From an uncultured Eubacteriales bacterium (GTDB lineage Bacteria > Bacillota > Clostridia > Oscillospirales > Acutalibacteraceae), in the NCBI GenBank assembly GCA_934561055.1, contig CAKTFN010000011.1:1-60948 (forward strand): a DNA stretch of 60,948 nt, given 5' to 3'. Position numbers and translations under genes: made by a program. Shown piece by piece: positions 48,458 to 58,121 of the stretch (positions within the stretch are counted from its first letter, which is position 1; the number at the start of each line of letters is the position of its first letter). The notes under the pieces are model-generated. The model ran no database searches. It was not told the origin of the DNA and saw only the letters and a program-made list of their open reading frames with translations.

Positions 48458-49885
48458 TTATCCTTGAGAAACAAGCTTGCCCTTGAGAATCCATGTTTTA
48501 GGTTCTGTGACTTCGACCGTGACGAACGAACCGATAAGTCCGTCCTTTCCGTCAAATTCGATAATCACGTTTCCTTCGGTTCTTGCGGAAAGAAGACCCG
48601 TGTTTTCGTTCCTTTCTTCAACGAGAACGCGGTAATGCTTTCCTTTCATTGCGGCGGTACGCTTTGAAGCAATTTCCTCCTGAAGGGTGGTAAGCTCTGA
48701 AAACCACCGTGACTTTTCCTTCTTCGGAACTTCGTCCGGCATTGAAGCGGCCTTTGTTCCGGGTCTCGGTGAAAAGATAAAAGTGAAAAGCGAGGTGTAG
48801 TTGACCTCTCGAAGAAGTGAGAGCGTATCGCAAAATTCCTCATACGTTTCACCAGGGAAGCCGACAATGATGTCGCTCGTTATCGAAAGGTCGGGTATCA
48901 ATTCATAAGCATATTTTATAAGGCTTAGATATTTTTCGCGATTATAATGGCGGTTCATCTCTTTGAGCACCCGGTCATTGCCCGACTGAACGGGAAGATG
49001 AAGGTGCTTTGCAACTTTTTTGCACTGAGCCATTGTTTCAAGCAGCTCTTTTGTGCAGTCGCGCGGATGGGAAGTCATGAAACGGATTATGAAGTCGCCG
49101 TCAATGTCGTTGATTGCACGAAGAAGCGCCGGAAAGCGGTATTCTTCGGAAAGGTCTTTGTTATAAGAATTGACGTTTTGACCGAGGAGGGTAATTTCCT
49201 TGTACCCTGCGGCGGCAAGTTGCCTTGCTTCTTCAACAATCGTTTCAAAATTCCGGCTTCTTTCACGGCCGCGGACATAAGGAACAACGCAGTATGAACA
49301 AAAGTTGTTACAGCCGTACATAATCGGAATCCAAGCCTTGAACGCCCCGTCACGGTGAAGCGGAAGCCCTTCAACAATGTTTCCGTCGCCGCCGGAAAGG
49401 TCAAAAACTCTTTTTCCGGAGCAGAGACAGCGGTGAATGAATTCCGGAAGTTTGTGAAGAACATGCGTTCCGAAAACGAGGTCAACATAGCGGAAACTGT
49501 TTTTGATTCTTTCGGCAACATATTCCTGTTGCATCATGCAGCCGCAAAGGGCAATAATCATGTCTGGCTTTGCTGTTTTATATTTTTTTAGTGCGCCGAC
49601 ATTTCCGAAAACACGGTCCTGTGCGTGTTCCCGAATGGCGCAGGTGTTATAAAGAACAAGGTCGGCTTCTTCAACACTGTCCGTCAGTTCGTAACCGAGC
49701 GAACAGAGAATGCCTTTGATTTTTTCGCCGTCGGAGACGTTTCCCTGACAGCCGTAAGTATGCACAAAAGCTTTCGGTGCACTCTGCGGAAAGCGGGAAG
49801 AAAGCACAACCGAAACAAGCTTTGCATATTCTTTTTGCTTTTCAAGTTCCTCTTCGGGAACAGTGAAATTTCTTTTGTTATCCAA
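48458..49885 (-). CDS. miaB: tRNA 2-methylthio-N6-isopentenyladenosine37 synthase
   Basis: A radical-SAM methylthiotransferase of 475 aa acting after MiaA. The N-terminal UPF0004 domain holds the three cluster cysteines (HTYGCQGNVSDGE, YNTCAIREHA, ALCGCMMQ), the radical SAM domain has GCNNFCSYCVVPYVRGRERSR-type CX3CX2C near residue 195-205, and a TRAM domain ends the protein. I place the start at TTG 49885, with GGAGGG 8 nt upstream and an 8-nt overlap with whiA; an ATG at 49945 would overlap whiA by 68 nt without a ribosome site. Confidence 0.95.
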   Translation of the reverse strand: MDNKRNFTVPEEELEKQKEYAKLVSVVLSSRFPQSAPKAFVHTYGCQGNVSDGEKIKGILCSLGYELTDSVEEADLVLYNTCAIREHAQDRVFGNVGALKKYKTAKPDMIIALCGCMMQQEYVAERIKNSFRYVDLVFGTHVLHKLPEFIHRCLCSGKRVFDLSGGDGNIVEGLPLHRDGAFKAWIPIMYGCNNFCSYCVVPYVRGRERSRNFETIVEEARQLAAAGYKEITLLGQNVNSYNKDLSEEYRFPALLRAINDIDGDFIIRFMTSHPRDCTKELLETMAQCKKVAKHLHLPVQSGNDRVLKEMNRHYNREKYLSLIKYAYELIPDLSITSDIIVGFPGETYEEFCDTLSLLREVNYTSLFTFIFSPRPGTKAASMPDEVPKKEKSRWFSELTTLQEEIASKRTAAMKGKHYRVLVEERNENTGLLSARTEGNVIIEFDGKDGLIGSFVTVEVTEPKTWILKGKLVSQG

Positions 49886-50840
49886 TATTTTGGCCCTCCG
49901 TGGGAGTCTTTTGAGTTTCTTCTTCGCATTTTTTTGCAAAGGCAAGAAGTTTTTTTATTCTGTGATTGACGGCCGAGCGAGAAAGCGGCGGAGAAAACAT
50001 TTCTCCGAATTCCCGAAGGCTTGCGTCCGGATTTTCAATTCTGAGAGCGGCAAATTCCCGAAGATCTTCCGGAAGCTCGCAAAATCTGTTTCCGTCAATG
50101 ATTTTTTGAATCTGTTCAACCTGGGCAACGGCGGCAACAGCCGTTCTGGCAAGGTTTGCACTGTCAAAATTCGCCCGGCGGTTTGAAACGTTTCGAAAAT
50201 CCTTGTAAATTTTGATGTTCATAATTTCAAACGCAGCCGTTTGCGCGCCCATGATGTTGAGAAGGTCTTCAATGCTTTCGCTGTCTTTAATGTAGATGAT
50301 GTTGACGTATCGGCGCACCATGTGCTTTGCCTTGAGCCCGTATTCCGAAAGCATTTTCATAAGGTCAAGGCTCAACGTCCGAAACGGAACAACAAATTCA
50401 AGGTGATAACCCTTGTTCGGGTTGCTCACCGTTCCGCAGGAAAGGAAAGCACCTTTGAAAAACGAAGCGTTGCAGCAATTGAGAATTTCGCTTTCACTGC
50501 TGCTTTCGTTGAGAAGATTTCCGCGGTTGATTCGTGTGAAGGATTCGTTTCCGCTCGTTGAAAAAGCCGAAAGAACCTCTTCAATCTCTTTTTTTCTTTT
50601 GACGCAAACGGTATACTTTCCGGCTTCGGAAACGGAAAAGTTCGCTTTTACGCCGGTCTCCTTTTCAAGCAGTTCGGCATAGGTTCTTGCAACAATTTCA
50701 TGTTCGGTCATTATCGAAATTCCGCCGGAGCTGAACTCCCGTCCGAAAAGGAGCATTCCGTAAGTCATTGCGTGACGGCAGCACGGCGCAAGGTTTTCGA
50801 TTTTTGAAATCTCCTCTTTTACTTTTAACGAAAACGACAT
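49878..50840 (-). CDS. whiA: DNA-binding protein WhiA
   Basis: WhiA (320 aa) has a degenerate LAGLIDADG homing-endonuclease fold in the N-terminal two thirds (SFSLKVKEEISKIE, AFLSCGTVSNPNKGYHLEFV) and a C-terminal helix-turn-helix (ASLREFGEMFSPPLSRSAVNHRIKKL, cited here as positions about 275-300). In Gram-positive bacteria it binds DNA and affects division and chromosome segregation; in actinomycetes it controls sporulation. It follows rapZ by 45 bp. The yvcK (gapR-like) gene that usually lies between rapZ and whiA is missing. Confidence 0.95.
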   Translation of the reverse strand: MSFSLKVKEEISKIENLAPCCRHAMTYGMLLFGREFSSGGISIMTEHEIVARTYAELLEKETGVKANFSVSEAGKYTVCVKRKKEIEEVLSAFSTSGNESFTRINRGNLLNESSSESEILNCCNASFFKGAFLSCGTVSNPNKGYHLEFVVPFRTLSLDLMKMLSEYGLKAKHMVRRYVNIIYIKDSESIEDLLNIMGAQTAAFEIMNIKIYKDFRNVSNRRANFDSANLARTAVAAVAQVEQIQKIIDGNRFCELPEDLREFAALRIENPDASLREFGEMFSPPLSRSAVNHRIKKLLAFAKKCEEETQKTPTEGQNIG

Positions 50841-50885
50841 CGTGCATACCCCACTGAAAAATTCATCGTCTTATCTTTTAAAAAA

Positions 50886-51740
50886 TCATTTTAAAATATC
50901 TCTGTGACTGACGGAAGAAGAAAAGCCTTTTTCCCTGAAATGATTATATAAAATTTCGGCAAAAGTTACCGATCGGTGGTGGCCGCCGGTGCAGCCGACC
51001 GCAATGATAAGCTGGCTTCTTCCCTCCTTCACGCAAAGCGGAAGCGAGCAATCAAGAAGCGAAATCAGCTTTTTTTCAAAATCCTTCGATTCGTCAAAAC
51101 TCATGACGTAATCGCTGACCGCTTTGTCAAGTCCGGTAAGATGTTTGAGTTCCGGAATATAAAACGGATTCGGAAGAAAACGGACGTCAAAAACAAAGTC
51201 TGCGTCGTTTGGAATTCCGTGCTTGAAGCCAAATGACATGCAGTGAATGTGCATTGACTTGTCGCCTGAGCCGGAAAACATTGAAGCAACTCTCACACGG
51301 CACTGAATTGCGGAAAGATTGCTGGTTTCAAGAAGAAAATCGGCGTTTGCCTTTGCTTTTGAAAGCATTTTTCTTTCCCGTGCGATTGCGTTTTCAACGG
51401 AGTCATATGTTCCCTGAACAAGAGGATGCTTTCGCCTTGTCTCCTTGAAGCGATTGAGAAGAACGTCGTCGCTTGCGTCAATGAACATAAGTTTATACTC
51501 AATCTGGCGCTCGTTGAGTTCGTCAAGAGCGTCAAAAAGTTCCGAAAACGATTCGCCGGCACGAACGTCGGTAACAACCGCAACGCGGTCGTGTTCCTTT
51601 GAACCTTTCAAAAGTTCGGCAAAAACAGGGATAAGTTTTGCCGGAAGATTGTCAACACAGAAAAAGCCGACGTCTTCAAGCGAGTTCACAACGCAGGATT
51701 TTCCCGCTCCGCTCATGCCCGTGATAATTACAAGTTCCAA
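50886..51740 (-). CDS. rapZ: RapZ/YvcJ family nucleotide-binding protein
   Basis: A 284-aa P-loop protein: Walker A ITGMSGAGKSCVVNSLEDVG at the N-terminus, FFCVDNLPAKLIPVF, and the C-terminal RNA/metabolite-binding part with IAVGCTGGHHRSV. In enterobacteria RapZ directs decay of the GlmZ RNA and so hexosamine synthesis; in Firmicutes YvcJ binds nucleotides and affects competence. The start is TTG 51740 behind GGTGAG. It is 12 bp after murB and 45 bp before whiA, near hprK, a well-known carbon-wall cluster. Confidence 0.95.
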   Translation of the reverse strand: MELVIITGMSGAGKSCVVNSLEDVGFFCVDNLPAKLIPVFAELLKGSKEHDRVAVVTDVRAGESFSELFDALDELNERQIEYKLMFIDASDDVLLNRFKETRRKHPLVQGTYDSVENAIARERKMLSKAKANADFLLETSNLSAIQCRVRVASMFSGSGDKSMHIHCMSFGFKHGIPNDADFVFDVRFLPNPFYIPELKHLTGLDKAVSDYVMSFDESKDFEKKLISLLDCSLPLCVKEGRSQLIIAVGCTGGHHRSVTFAEILYNHFREKGFSSSVSHRDILK

Positions 51741-51752
51741 TTTTTCTCACCG

Positions 51753-52649
51753 TCAAATCATTTTAATTTCCGTTTCAAGTTTTACTCCAAAGTTATCAAA
51801 AACCGTCTTTTGGCAATATTCAATGAGGTCTTTCACGTCTTTGCACGTTGCAGAACCGATGTTTACGATGAACCCGGCGTGCTTTTCGCTGACCTGTGCG
51901 CCGCCGACAGTCTTTCCTTTAAGTCCGCTTTGCTCAATGAGTGCACCGGCAAAGTAGCCCTCGGGGCGCTTGAAAACGCTGCCTGCACTCGGAAAAGAGA
52001 GCGGCTGCTTTCCTTTTCTTCGGCTCAAAAGGTCGTTCATTTTTTCTTCAATTGCACCTTTTTCGCCCTTTTGAAGCTTGAAAGTAACTCCCGTCACAAC
52101 AAATCCGTTTTCGCCGTAAACACTTTTTCGATAAGAAAAACCGAGTTGTTCTTTTGAAAAGACGCCGGTGTTTCCCTCCCGGTCAATATGCGAACAGGAA
52201 AGAACAACGTCTTTCATCTCTCCGCCGTAAGCTCCGGCATTCATAAACGCCGCACCGCCGACCGACCCGGGTATTCCGAAAGCAAATTCAAGCCCGGAAA
52301 GCGAATTTTCAAGAGCAAACCGGCAAAGCGAACCGAGCGAAGCGCCCGCCCCGGCTTTTACCGTTGTTTCGTCAAGAAGTTCAATTTTTTCAAAGTCACC
52401 GGAAAGTCTGATTACCGCCTTTGAAATTCCGTCGTCGGAAACAAGAAGATTGCTGCCGTTTCCGATAATTATATATTCGGTTTTACTTTCGCGGCATTTT
52501 TTAAGAACGGCTGAAAGTTCCTTTTCGGTTTTGGGTTCGATGAAAAGTTCTGCCGGCCCGCCGATGCGAAAGGACGTATGGTTTTTCATCGGTTCGTTTT
52601 CCGAAAACTTTATTCCGCTTTCGGAAAGAAATGATAATAAGTCTTTCAA
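51753..52649 (-). CDS. murB: UDP-N-acetylenolpyruvoylglucosamine reductase
   Basis: FAD-dependent MurB makes UDP-N-acetylmuramate for peptidoglycan. The 298-aa protein shows the FAD-binding IIGNGSNLLVSDDGI, GIPGSVGGAAFMNAGAYGGE, SYRKSVY, and the catalytic serine region PSAGSVFKRP, typical of the shorter type II enzyme. The start is TTG 52649, 7-8 nt after GGAGG. It lies between glucokinase and rapZ. Confidence 0.97.
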   Translation of the reverse strand: MKDLLSFLSESGIKFSENEPMKNHTSFRIGGPAELFIEPKTEKELSAVLKKCRESKTEYIIIGNGSNLLVSDDGISKAVIRLSGDFEKIELLDETTVKAGAGASLGSLCRFALENSLSGLEFAFGIPGSVGGAAFMNAGAYGGEMKDVVLSCSHIDREGNTGVFSKEQLGFSYRKSVYGENGFVVTGVTFKLQKGEKGAIEEKMNDLLSRRKGKQPLSFPSAGSVFKRPEGYFAGALIEQSGLKGKTVGGAQVSEKHAGFIVNIGSATCKDVKDLIEYCQKTVFDNFGVKLETEIKMI

Positions 52650-52667
52650 AACAAGACCTCCGTCGGT

Positions 52668-53624
52668 TTAATAGCTGACAAGCGCCGCACCGATGATTCC
52701 GGCGTCATTTCCGAGCTTTGCGCGGCAAAGTTCCGTCTGCTTGTCGCAGTATCTGCTGTAGCGTTCGGACTCAACATATTTGCGAAGCGGAGCAAGAAGA
52801 GTTTCGCCCTCATTGCAAATTCCGCCGCCAAAGCAAATCATCTCCGGTTGGAAGATATTGATGATGTTGACCGTTCCGACGCCGACATATTTGATATACT
52901 TTTCAACAACTTCGGTTCCCCACTTGTCTCCGGCACGCATTGCGTCGAAAGCGGTTTTTCCGCCGACATTGTCAAGTGAGCCTCCGGCAATTTCCCACAT
53001 TTTGCTTTCTTTATGGACCTTCATTGCCTCCCTTGTCTGTCTTACGAGAGCCGAGGCCGAAGCATAAGCTTCCCAACAGCCGACTCTTCCGCAGTTGCAG
53101 GGAATTCCGTCCATGTTTATTACGGTGTGGCCGAGTTCGCCGCCGGCTTCGTTGCAACCGGCCATAACTTTTCCGTCGTTGATGATTCCGCCGCCGACGC
53201 CCGTTCCGAGCGTGATTGCGATAAAGAGCTTTTTGCCCTTTCCGACGCCTGCGATTGCTTCACCGAGAGCGGCGCAGTTTGCGTCGTTTTCAAGATATAC
53301 TTTTGCGTCAATGAGTTCGCCGAGCATTTGAACGGCCGGAACATGGTCGAACGCAAGGTTGTTTGCATATTCGATATAGCCCGTTTCTTTGTTGACGCTT
53401 CCGGGTGTTCCGATTCCGATGCTTTCAATGTCGTCAACGGTTAGTTTTGCGTCCGCAACGGCAAGCTTCACCGCTTTTACGATGTCTTCCATAATTTCTT
53501 TTGCCGGACGCGGGGCGTTCGTTTTGAGCTTTCCCCTTCCGATAATTTCGTAGTTTTCGTCAATAACGCCGACTGCAATGTTTGTACCGCCGAGGTCAAC
53601 ACCGACTCTGAATTTTTTACTCAT
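52668..53624 (-). CDS. ROK family glucokinase
   Basis: A 318-aa ROK sugar kinase. The ATP-binding GVDLGGTNIAVGVID is at the N-terminus, LENDANCAALGEA in the middle, GTGVGGGIINDGK follows, and the ROK zinc motif CNCGRVGCWEAYAS lies near residue 175, with catalytic His in GELGHTVINMDG. No N-terminal DNA-binding domain is present, so it is a kinase, most likely of glucose, and not a NagC-type repressor. ATG 53624 follows AAGGAG by 8 nt. It lies 12 bp after hprK, tying sugar phosphorylation to carbon-catabolite control. Confidence 0.93.
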   Translation of the reverse strand: MSKKFRVGVDLGGTNIAVGVIDENYEIIGRGKLKTNAPRPAKEIMEDIVKAVKLAVADAKLTVDDIESIGIGTPGSVNKETGYIEYANNLAFDHVPAVQMLGELIDAKVYLENDANCAALGEAIAGVGKGKKLFIAITLGTGVGGGIINDGKVMAGCNEAGGELGHTVINMDGIPCNCGRVGCWEAYASASALVRQTREAMKVHKESKMWEIAGGSLDNVGGKTAFDAMRAGDKWGTEVVEKYIKYVGVGTVNIINIFQPEMICFGGGICNEGETLLAPLRKYVESERYSRYCDKQTELCRAKLGNDAGIIGAALVSY

Positions 53625-53636
53625 TCTTTTCACTCC

Positions 53637-54605
53637 TTAAAAATCGCTCCAAAGTTCAATTTCATCTTCCTGCGGAATCACGTCTTCAACCATTCCAAGG
53701 TTATGCATAAGCTCTCTTGCAGCGTTATAGCCCATTTTCTTTTGTCTGTTGTTCATTGCGGCAACCTCGATGATGATTGCAAGGTTACGGCCGGGTTTGA
53801 CGGGAACCGTCGTTAAAGGAATGCTCACGCCGAGAATCTCCTTGCTTTCGCTGTCGAGTCCCATGCGGTCATAAACCTTTTCAGAATCCCACGGTTCAAG
53901 TTCGATAATCATATCGATTTTTTCCGAAAGTTTGACTGCGCCCATACCGAAAATTCTTCGGGCATTGATAAGTCCTATACCGCGAAGCTCGATGAAATGG
54001 CGGATATTGTCCGGAGCGGAGCCGACAAGGGTTTTCTTTCCGGTTTTTTTGATTTCAACGGCGTCGTCGGCAATAAGACGGTGGCCGCGCTTGATGAGTT
54101 CAACGGCTGTTTCGCTTTTTCCGACTCCGCTGTCACCGAGCATGAGAACGCCTTCGCCGTATACTTCGACGAAAACGCCGTGGCGTGTGATTCTTTCGGC
54201 GAGTTCAACGTTGAGATACGCAATGACGTTCGCCATCGTGTTTGAAGTTGAATCGTTGGTTGCAAGAACGGGAACGAAATATTTTTTTGCAAGCTCCAAA
54301 ACGTCGTCCGGACACTGGATCGAGCGGGTATAAACCAAGGCAATCGGAGACTTTGAAATGAAGTTTTCAAGTCTTTTTGCCCTTTGTTCCGGCGAACGGC
54401 TGTTTATGTACTCAACCTCGGAGCGACCGAGGAAGTTGATCCGTCCGGGATCAAAAAATGTGTCGTAACCGGCAAGGATGAGCCCCGGACGGTTAACGTC
54501 GGGCGTTTCGATGAAAATATCTTCTGCCGGTTTCGGAAGATATACGGTTTCAAAGGACATTTCCTTTATGATTTTTGAAAGCGGAACCGAATATTTTTGC
54601 GGCAT
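53637..54605 (-). CDS. hprK: HPr kinase/phosphorylase
   Basis: HprK phosphorylates HPr on Ser46 and removes it again, controlling carbon catabolite repression. The 322-aa product has an N-terminal hexamer domain and a C-terminal kinase domain with Walker A LGDSGVGKSETAVELIKRG near residue 155, the catalytic LIADDAVEI aspartates, the FIELRGIGLINARRIFG signature, and PLTTVPVKPGRNLAIIIEVA. It heads the long minus-strand gene run, behind a good promoter (54639-54667). HPr itself is not in the window. Confidence 0.97.
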   Translation of the reverse strand: MPQKYSVPLSKIIKEMSFETVYLPKPAEDIFIETPDVNRPGLILAGYDTFFDPGRINFLGRSEVEYINSRSPEQRAKRLENFISKSPIALVYTRSIQCPDDVLELAKKYFVPVLATNDSTSNTMANVIAYLNVELAERITRHGVFVEVYGEGVLMLGDSGVGKSETAVELIKRGHRLIADDAVEIKKTGKKTLVGSAPDNIRHFIELRGIGLINARRIFGMGAVKLSEKIDMIIELEPWDSEKVYDRMGLDSESKEILGVSIPLTTVPVKPGRNLAIIIEVAAMNNRQKKMGYNAARELMHNLGMVEDVIPQEDEIELWSDF

Positions 54606-54638
54606 ACTGACCCTCCTCGGACATAGATATACTCATAT

Positions 54639-54667
54639 ATTATATAATAAATATTTCTATATGCCAA
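54639..54667 (-). promoter_or_regulatory. Sigma-A promoter of hprK
   Basis: On the minus strand TTGGCA (54662-54667), 17-bp spacer, TATAAT (54639-54644). The region behind it has A/T-rich repeats of the form GTTTTTGAAA. Confidence 0.8.
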
Positions 54668-54863
54668 GAGTTTTTGAAAGTTTTTTTGAAAACTTTTTTG
54701 ACAAATTTTCTTTACCGTACCCGGCCGTGAAGAAACGGACAAATATGATAAAAACAAGTATGCCTTTTCTCGGACTTGTTCCGATTCTTAGAAAATTATT
54801 TCAATCCGGCGATTGAGATTGCGTTTTTCAAAACCGCTGCCGTAATTTTAAGCTTTAAGTTCT

Positions 54864-57158
54864 TTACACGTTCCAAATTTCTTTTGCGTATTCTTTCACG
54901 GTTCTGTCCGAAGAGAAAAACGCACTCGAAGCGGTGTTTATGAGTGACTTTTTGAAATAAGCCTTTTTGTCTTTGTAATCTTCCGCCGCAGCAACCACAG
55001 TTTGAACGAAAGATTCAAAATCCGCAAGAACCATATATCTGTCGTTTTCGAGAAGAAGTTTTTGAACTTTTGAAAAACATTCTTCCGAACAAAACGGTTC
55101 TTCCGAAAGGAAATCAATCGTCTCTTTCACAACGTCCGATGACTCGTAAATCTCTTTCGAGTCATAGAATTCCTTTGCCCGGCTCACCTCTTCTTCGCGA
55201 AGGCCGAAAATATAATTGTTTTCCTCTCCGGCAAGGTTCACGATTTCAATGTTTGCTCCGTCGAAGGTTCCGACCGTGGGTGCGCCGTTGAGCATGAATT
55301 TCATGTTTCCCGTTCCGCTCGCTTCCGTTCCGGCGAGAGAAAGTTGCAACGAGTAATCTGCTGCGGGAATCAGCTTTTCGGCTTTTGAAACGTTATAATC
55401 GCTGACGAAGGCAACCTTGAGCCGCCCTTCGATTGAATTGTCGGCGTTGATTATTTTTGAAAGCCTGACAATAAATTCAATCGAGAGTTTTGCTTCCTTA
55501 TAACCGGAAGCGGCTTTTCCGGCGAAGACAAACGAAATTTTCGGAAGAGATGAAAGCTCTCCCATTTTTAACTTTTCATAAAGATAAAGGCAGCAAAGTG
55601 CGCCGAGAAGTTGGCGCTTGTATTCATGAATGCGTTTGATTTGAACGAAGAAAACGCTTTCCTTTTCAAGACTTATCCCGTCGTTTTTGCGGATATATTC
55701 GCAAAGCTTTTCCTTGTTTCTTTGGCGGATTTCAAAAAGTTTTTCCAAAACTTTTTCGTCGTTTTCAAACGCACGAAGCTTTTCAATCGCCTCAACGTCA
55801 ATCGCAACGTCCGCCTTTACGAGCGAACAGACATAATTATAAAGTTCCTCATTCGCAAGAGCGAGCCAGCGCCGTTCGGTGATTCCGTTCGTCTTGTTTG
55901 AAAACCTTGAGGGAAAAAGCTCATGCCATTGCGAAAGCGTGTTTTTCGCAATAATATCGCTGTGAATTTTTGCAACGCCGTTTATATGCAGGCAAACGTA
56001 GCACGCAAGATTTGCCATATGAATCAATCCGTCTTTGACAATCAAGCAATCCTCAAGACGTTCGGTTTTCTTTTTAAGGTCGGCGATGAGTTTCAAATTG
56101 AGCTTTTCAATCACGTCATACACTTCCGGCAAAAGAGCGGAGAACATTTTTGCGTCCCATTTTTCGAGAGCTTCGCTCATTACGGTGTGGTTCGTATAAG
56201 AAAAAATTCTCTGAGCCGCCGAAAAAGCGAAGTCAAAGCTTTTTCCCTTTTTCATTATCAATCGGATAAATTCCGCAATCGCAACCGTCGGATGAGTATC
56301 GTTGAGCTGAATCGCAATTCGGTTTGGAAGGTCTTCAAAATGCTTTTCGTCATAAATTTCAGAAAGTATATTTTGAAGTGCGGCGGAAGTGAAAAAATAT
56401 TGCTGACGGAGTCTGAGCTTTTTTCCCTCTTCGGTTGAATCGTTCGGATAAAGGAATGCGGTTATTGCTTTTGCGTTGTTTTCTTTTTCAAATGCTTTTG
56501 CCGTGTCGCAATTTTCAAAGGCTTTAAAACTGACCTTTTCTTCGCTTTCGCAGTCATAAAGGCGGAGTCGGTTGACTTTTTCGTTTTTATATCCCGGAAC
56601 AAAATAATCGTACGCAACGGCATACACCGTCATATCGGAAAAATTGATTTCGACTTTTTCTTCAGCCTTTTTCACACCGAAAAAATCCGGAAACGTTTCC
56701 CAATCATCGGGATATTCACTCTGCATTGAATCCTCGATTTTTTGGCGGAAAAGGCCGTAATTATAACGGATTCCGTAACCGTCAAGGTTAATTTTGACTG
56801 TTGCTCCGCTTTCAAGAAAACACGCCGCAAGCCGCCCGAGGCCGCCGTTTCCGAAGGCATAATCCGGAACGAAAGAGAACTCTTCAAAACTTCGGCCGTT
56901 CTTTTCAAAAAGAGTTTTCGCCTCATCAAGAACACCGAGATTTTGAAGATTTGACTTGAGAAGCGAACCGATTAAAAACTCCGCCGAAAAATATGCCGCG
57001 CGTTTTGAACGCTCATGGCGAAACTCATACTTTCTCGCAAGAGCATTCGCCGCAGAAGCGGTTACGTCATAAAGTTCCCGAACCGAAAGTTCTTTCATCG
57101 GCTTGTCATATTTTTCATTTAAAATATCTTTAAAAATACTGCTGAAAGTTTTTTTCAT
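54864..57158 (-). CDS. glgP: Glycogen/starch phosphorylase
   Basis: A PLP-dependent GT35 phosphorylase that releases glucose 1-phosphate from alpha-1,4-glucans. The 764-aa length is a little under the usual 800. Clear signatures are YFSAEFLIGSLL, DYAFGNGGLGRLAACFLES, QLNDTHPTVAIAEF and the PLP-lysine region EASGTGNMKFMLNGAPTVGT near residue 625. I chose ATG 57158 over GTG 57167. No other glycogen gene is next to it; it stands between hprK and the SWIM gene and has its own upstream region. Confidence 0.96.
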   Translation of the reverse strand: MKKTFSSIFKDILNEKYDKPMKELSVRELYDVTASAANALARKYEFRHERSKRAAYFSAEFLIGSLLKSNLQNLGVLDEAKTLFEKNGRSFEEFSFVPDYAFGNGGLGRLAACFLESGATVKINLDGYGIRYNYGLFRQKIEDSMQSEYPDDWETFPDFFGVKKAEEKVEINFSDMTVYAVAYDYFVPGYKNEKVNRLRLYDCESEEKVSFKAFENCDTAKAFEKENNAKAITAFLYPNDSTEEGKKLRLRQQYFFTSAALQNILSEIYDEKHFEDLPNRIAIQLNDTHPTVAIAEFIRLIMKKGKSFDFAFSAAQRIFSYTNHTVMSEALEKWDAKMFSALLPEVYDVIEKLNLKLIADLKKKTERLEDCLIVKDGLIHMANLACYVCLHINGVAKIHSDIIAKNTLSQWHELFPSRFSNKTNGITERRWLALANEELYNYVCSLVKADVAIDVEAIEKLRAFENDEKVLEKLFEIRQRNKEKLCEYIRKNDGISLEKESVFFVQIKRIHEYKRQLLGALCCLYLYEKLKMGELSSLPKISFVFAGKAASGYKEAKLSIEFIVRLSKIINADNSIEGRLKVAFVSDYNVSKAEKLIPAADYSLQLSLAGTEASGTGNMKFMLNGAPTVGTFDGANIEIVNLAGEENNYIFGLREEEVSRAKEFYDSKEIYESSDVVKETIDFLSEEPFCSEECFSKVQKLLLENDRYMVLADFESFVQTVVAAAEDYKDKKAYFKKSLINTASSAFFSSDRTVKEYAKEIWNV

Positions 57159-57257
57159 TGCGGTCACCGTTTACCTTTCCCTGTTAAAGAAAATCGTTTT
57201 CCGAAATATTGTTACCTAAAAAGAGAAAAATATGAAAAAAAGATTTTTCGTGCATAG

Positions 57258-57289
57258 AAAATCCGCCGCAACTTTTTCGTTGCGACGGA
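57258..57289 (-). terminator. Terminator, copy 1 of a shared 32-bp sequence
   Basis: Stem CCGCCGCAAC (57263-57272) with GTTGCGACGG (57279-57288), one G-U pair on the minus strand, followed by a short T-run. It lies 12 bp after the SWIM gene and is identical over 32 bp to 59700-59731. Confidence 0.8.
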
Positions 57290-57300
57290 GATATTCATTT

Positions 57301-58121
57301 TCAGGAATTGAAAACAATGCTGTTTTTATCATTGCCGCAGAGAGTAAACTTCATCATTTCGTTTTTATCGATTGCAGCAAAAAATCCCGTTTTTTCAAAT
57401 TCGTTTTTGTATCTTTTTTCAATTATTTTAACCAGTTCCCGAAGCTGAAAAAGTACCGCAAATTCATGCTTGCATTTTCCGGCACAAAAGCATGAACATG
57501 TAAGATTTCCGATGTTCCCGTCTTCATATTCAAATTCAACTTCGTAAGTATGATATCCTTTTACTATCGCATAGCCGCATCCGTTTTCAACACTGAGATA
57601 AACCACTCGGTTCTGAGCGAAACATAAGACTCCGCTGCTGCAAACTTCCGAAGAAAAGCCGGCCGTTTCAAATTCATTGATATAGATTTTGCAGTCATCA
57701 TATCCGCTGACAAAATCATCTTCATCGCTTTTCGGCGGAAAGAACCAGTTTTTAACCTTTTTTGAGGGAAGCGAAAGCGGATCAAATGAAACAAACTTTG
57801 AATTTTCAACGAAGAACCGACCGTTAATTTTTGTGTCGACAAACGAAATTACACGCTTATAATAACTGAGATTAATTTTGAAATTATAATTCACTTCGGT
57901 AACGCGGCCCAAAAGACCTTCAAGTTTTCCGTCAACATATACCAAATCGCCTTTTTTCAAATCAAAGCGGTCATTATAATAAGCATATGCCCTGTCCCTG
58001 TCGGGAAAGTATACCTCAACAACGGATTTTTTCGGTTCCGGTGCGGTTTCGGTTTCACGAATAATTTTGCTTTCCTTTTTTCAACTTCGCTTTCAGCGGA
58101 AAAACCGATTCTGAACTTCAT
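57301..58121 (-). CDS. SWIM zinc-finger protein, apparent -1 frameshift
   Basis: A gene of about 273 codons in two frames. From ATG 58121 (AGGAGT 5 nt upstream) the reading MKFRIGFSAESEVEK is sensible but breaks after 14 codons, while the next frame continues with ETETAPEPKKSVVEVYF, DRAYAYYNDRFDL and then the rest of the protein to 57301. The switch lies at a run of six T on the plus strand (58076-58081); a seventh would restore one frame. The protein has a WYL/SH3-like start (GDLVYVDGKLEGLLGRV) and a SWIM motif near its end, CSCFCAGKCKHEF (CXC...CXH), which binds zinc in DNA- or protein-binding modules. It may be an assembly error, a true mutation or a slippage switch. Function unknown. Confidence 0.75.

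Noticed and set aside
54478..54816. 112-codon plus-strand frame opposite hprK and its promoter
   Set aside because: Antisense to hprK for a third of its length, crosses the hprK promoter, and has no ribosome site.
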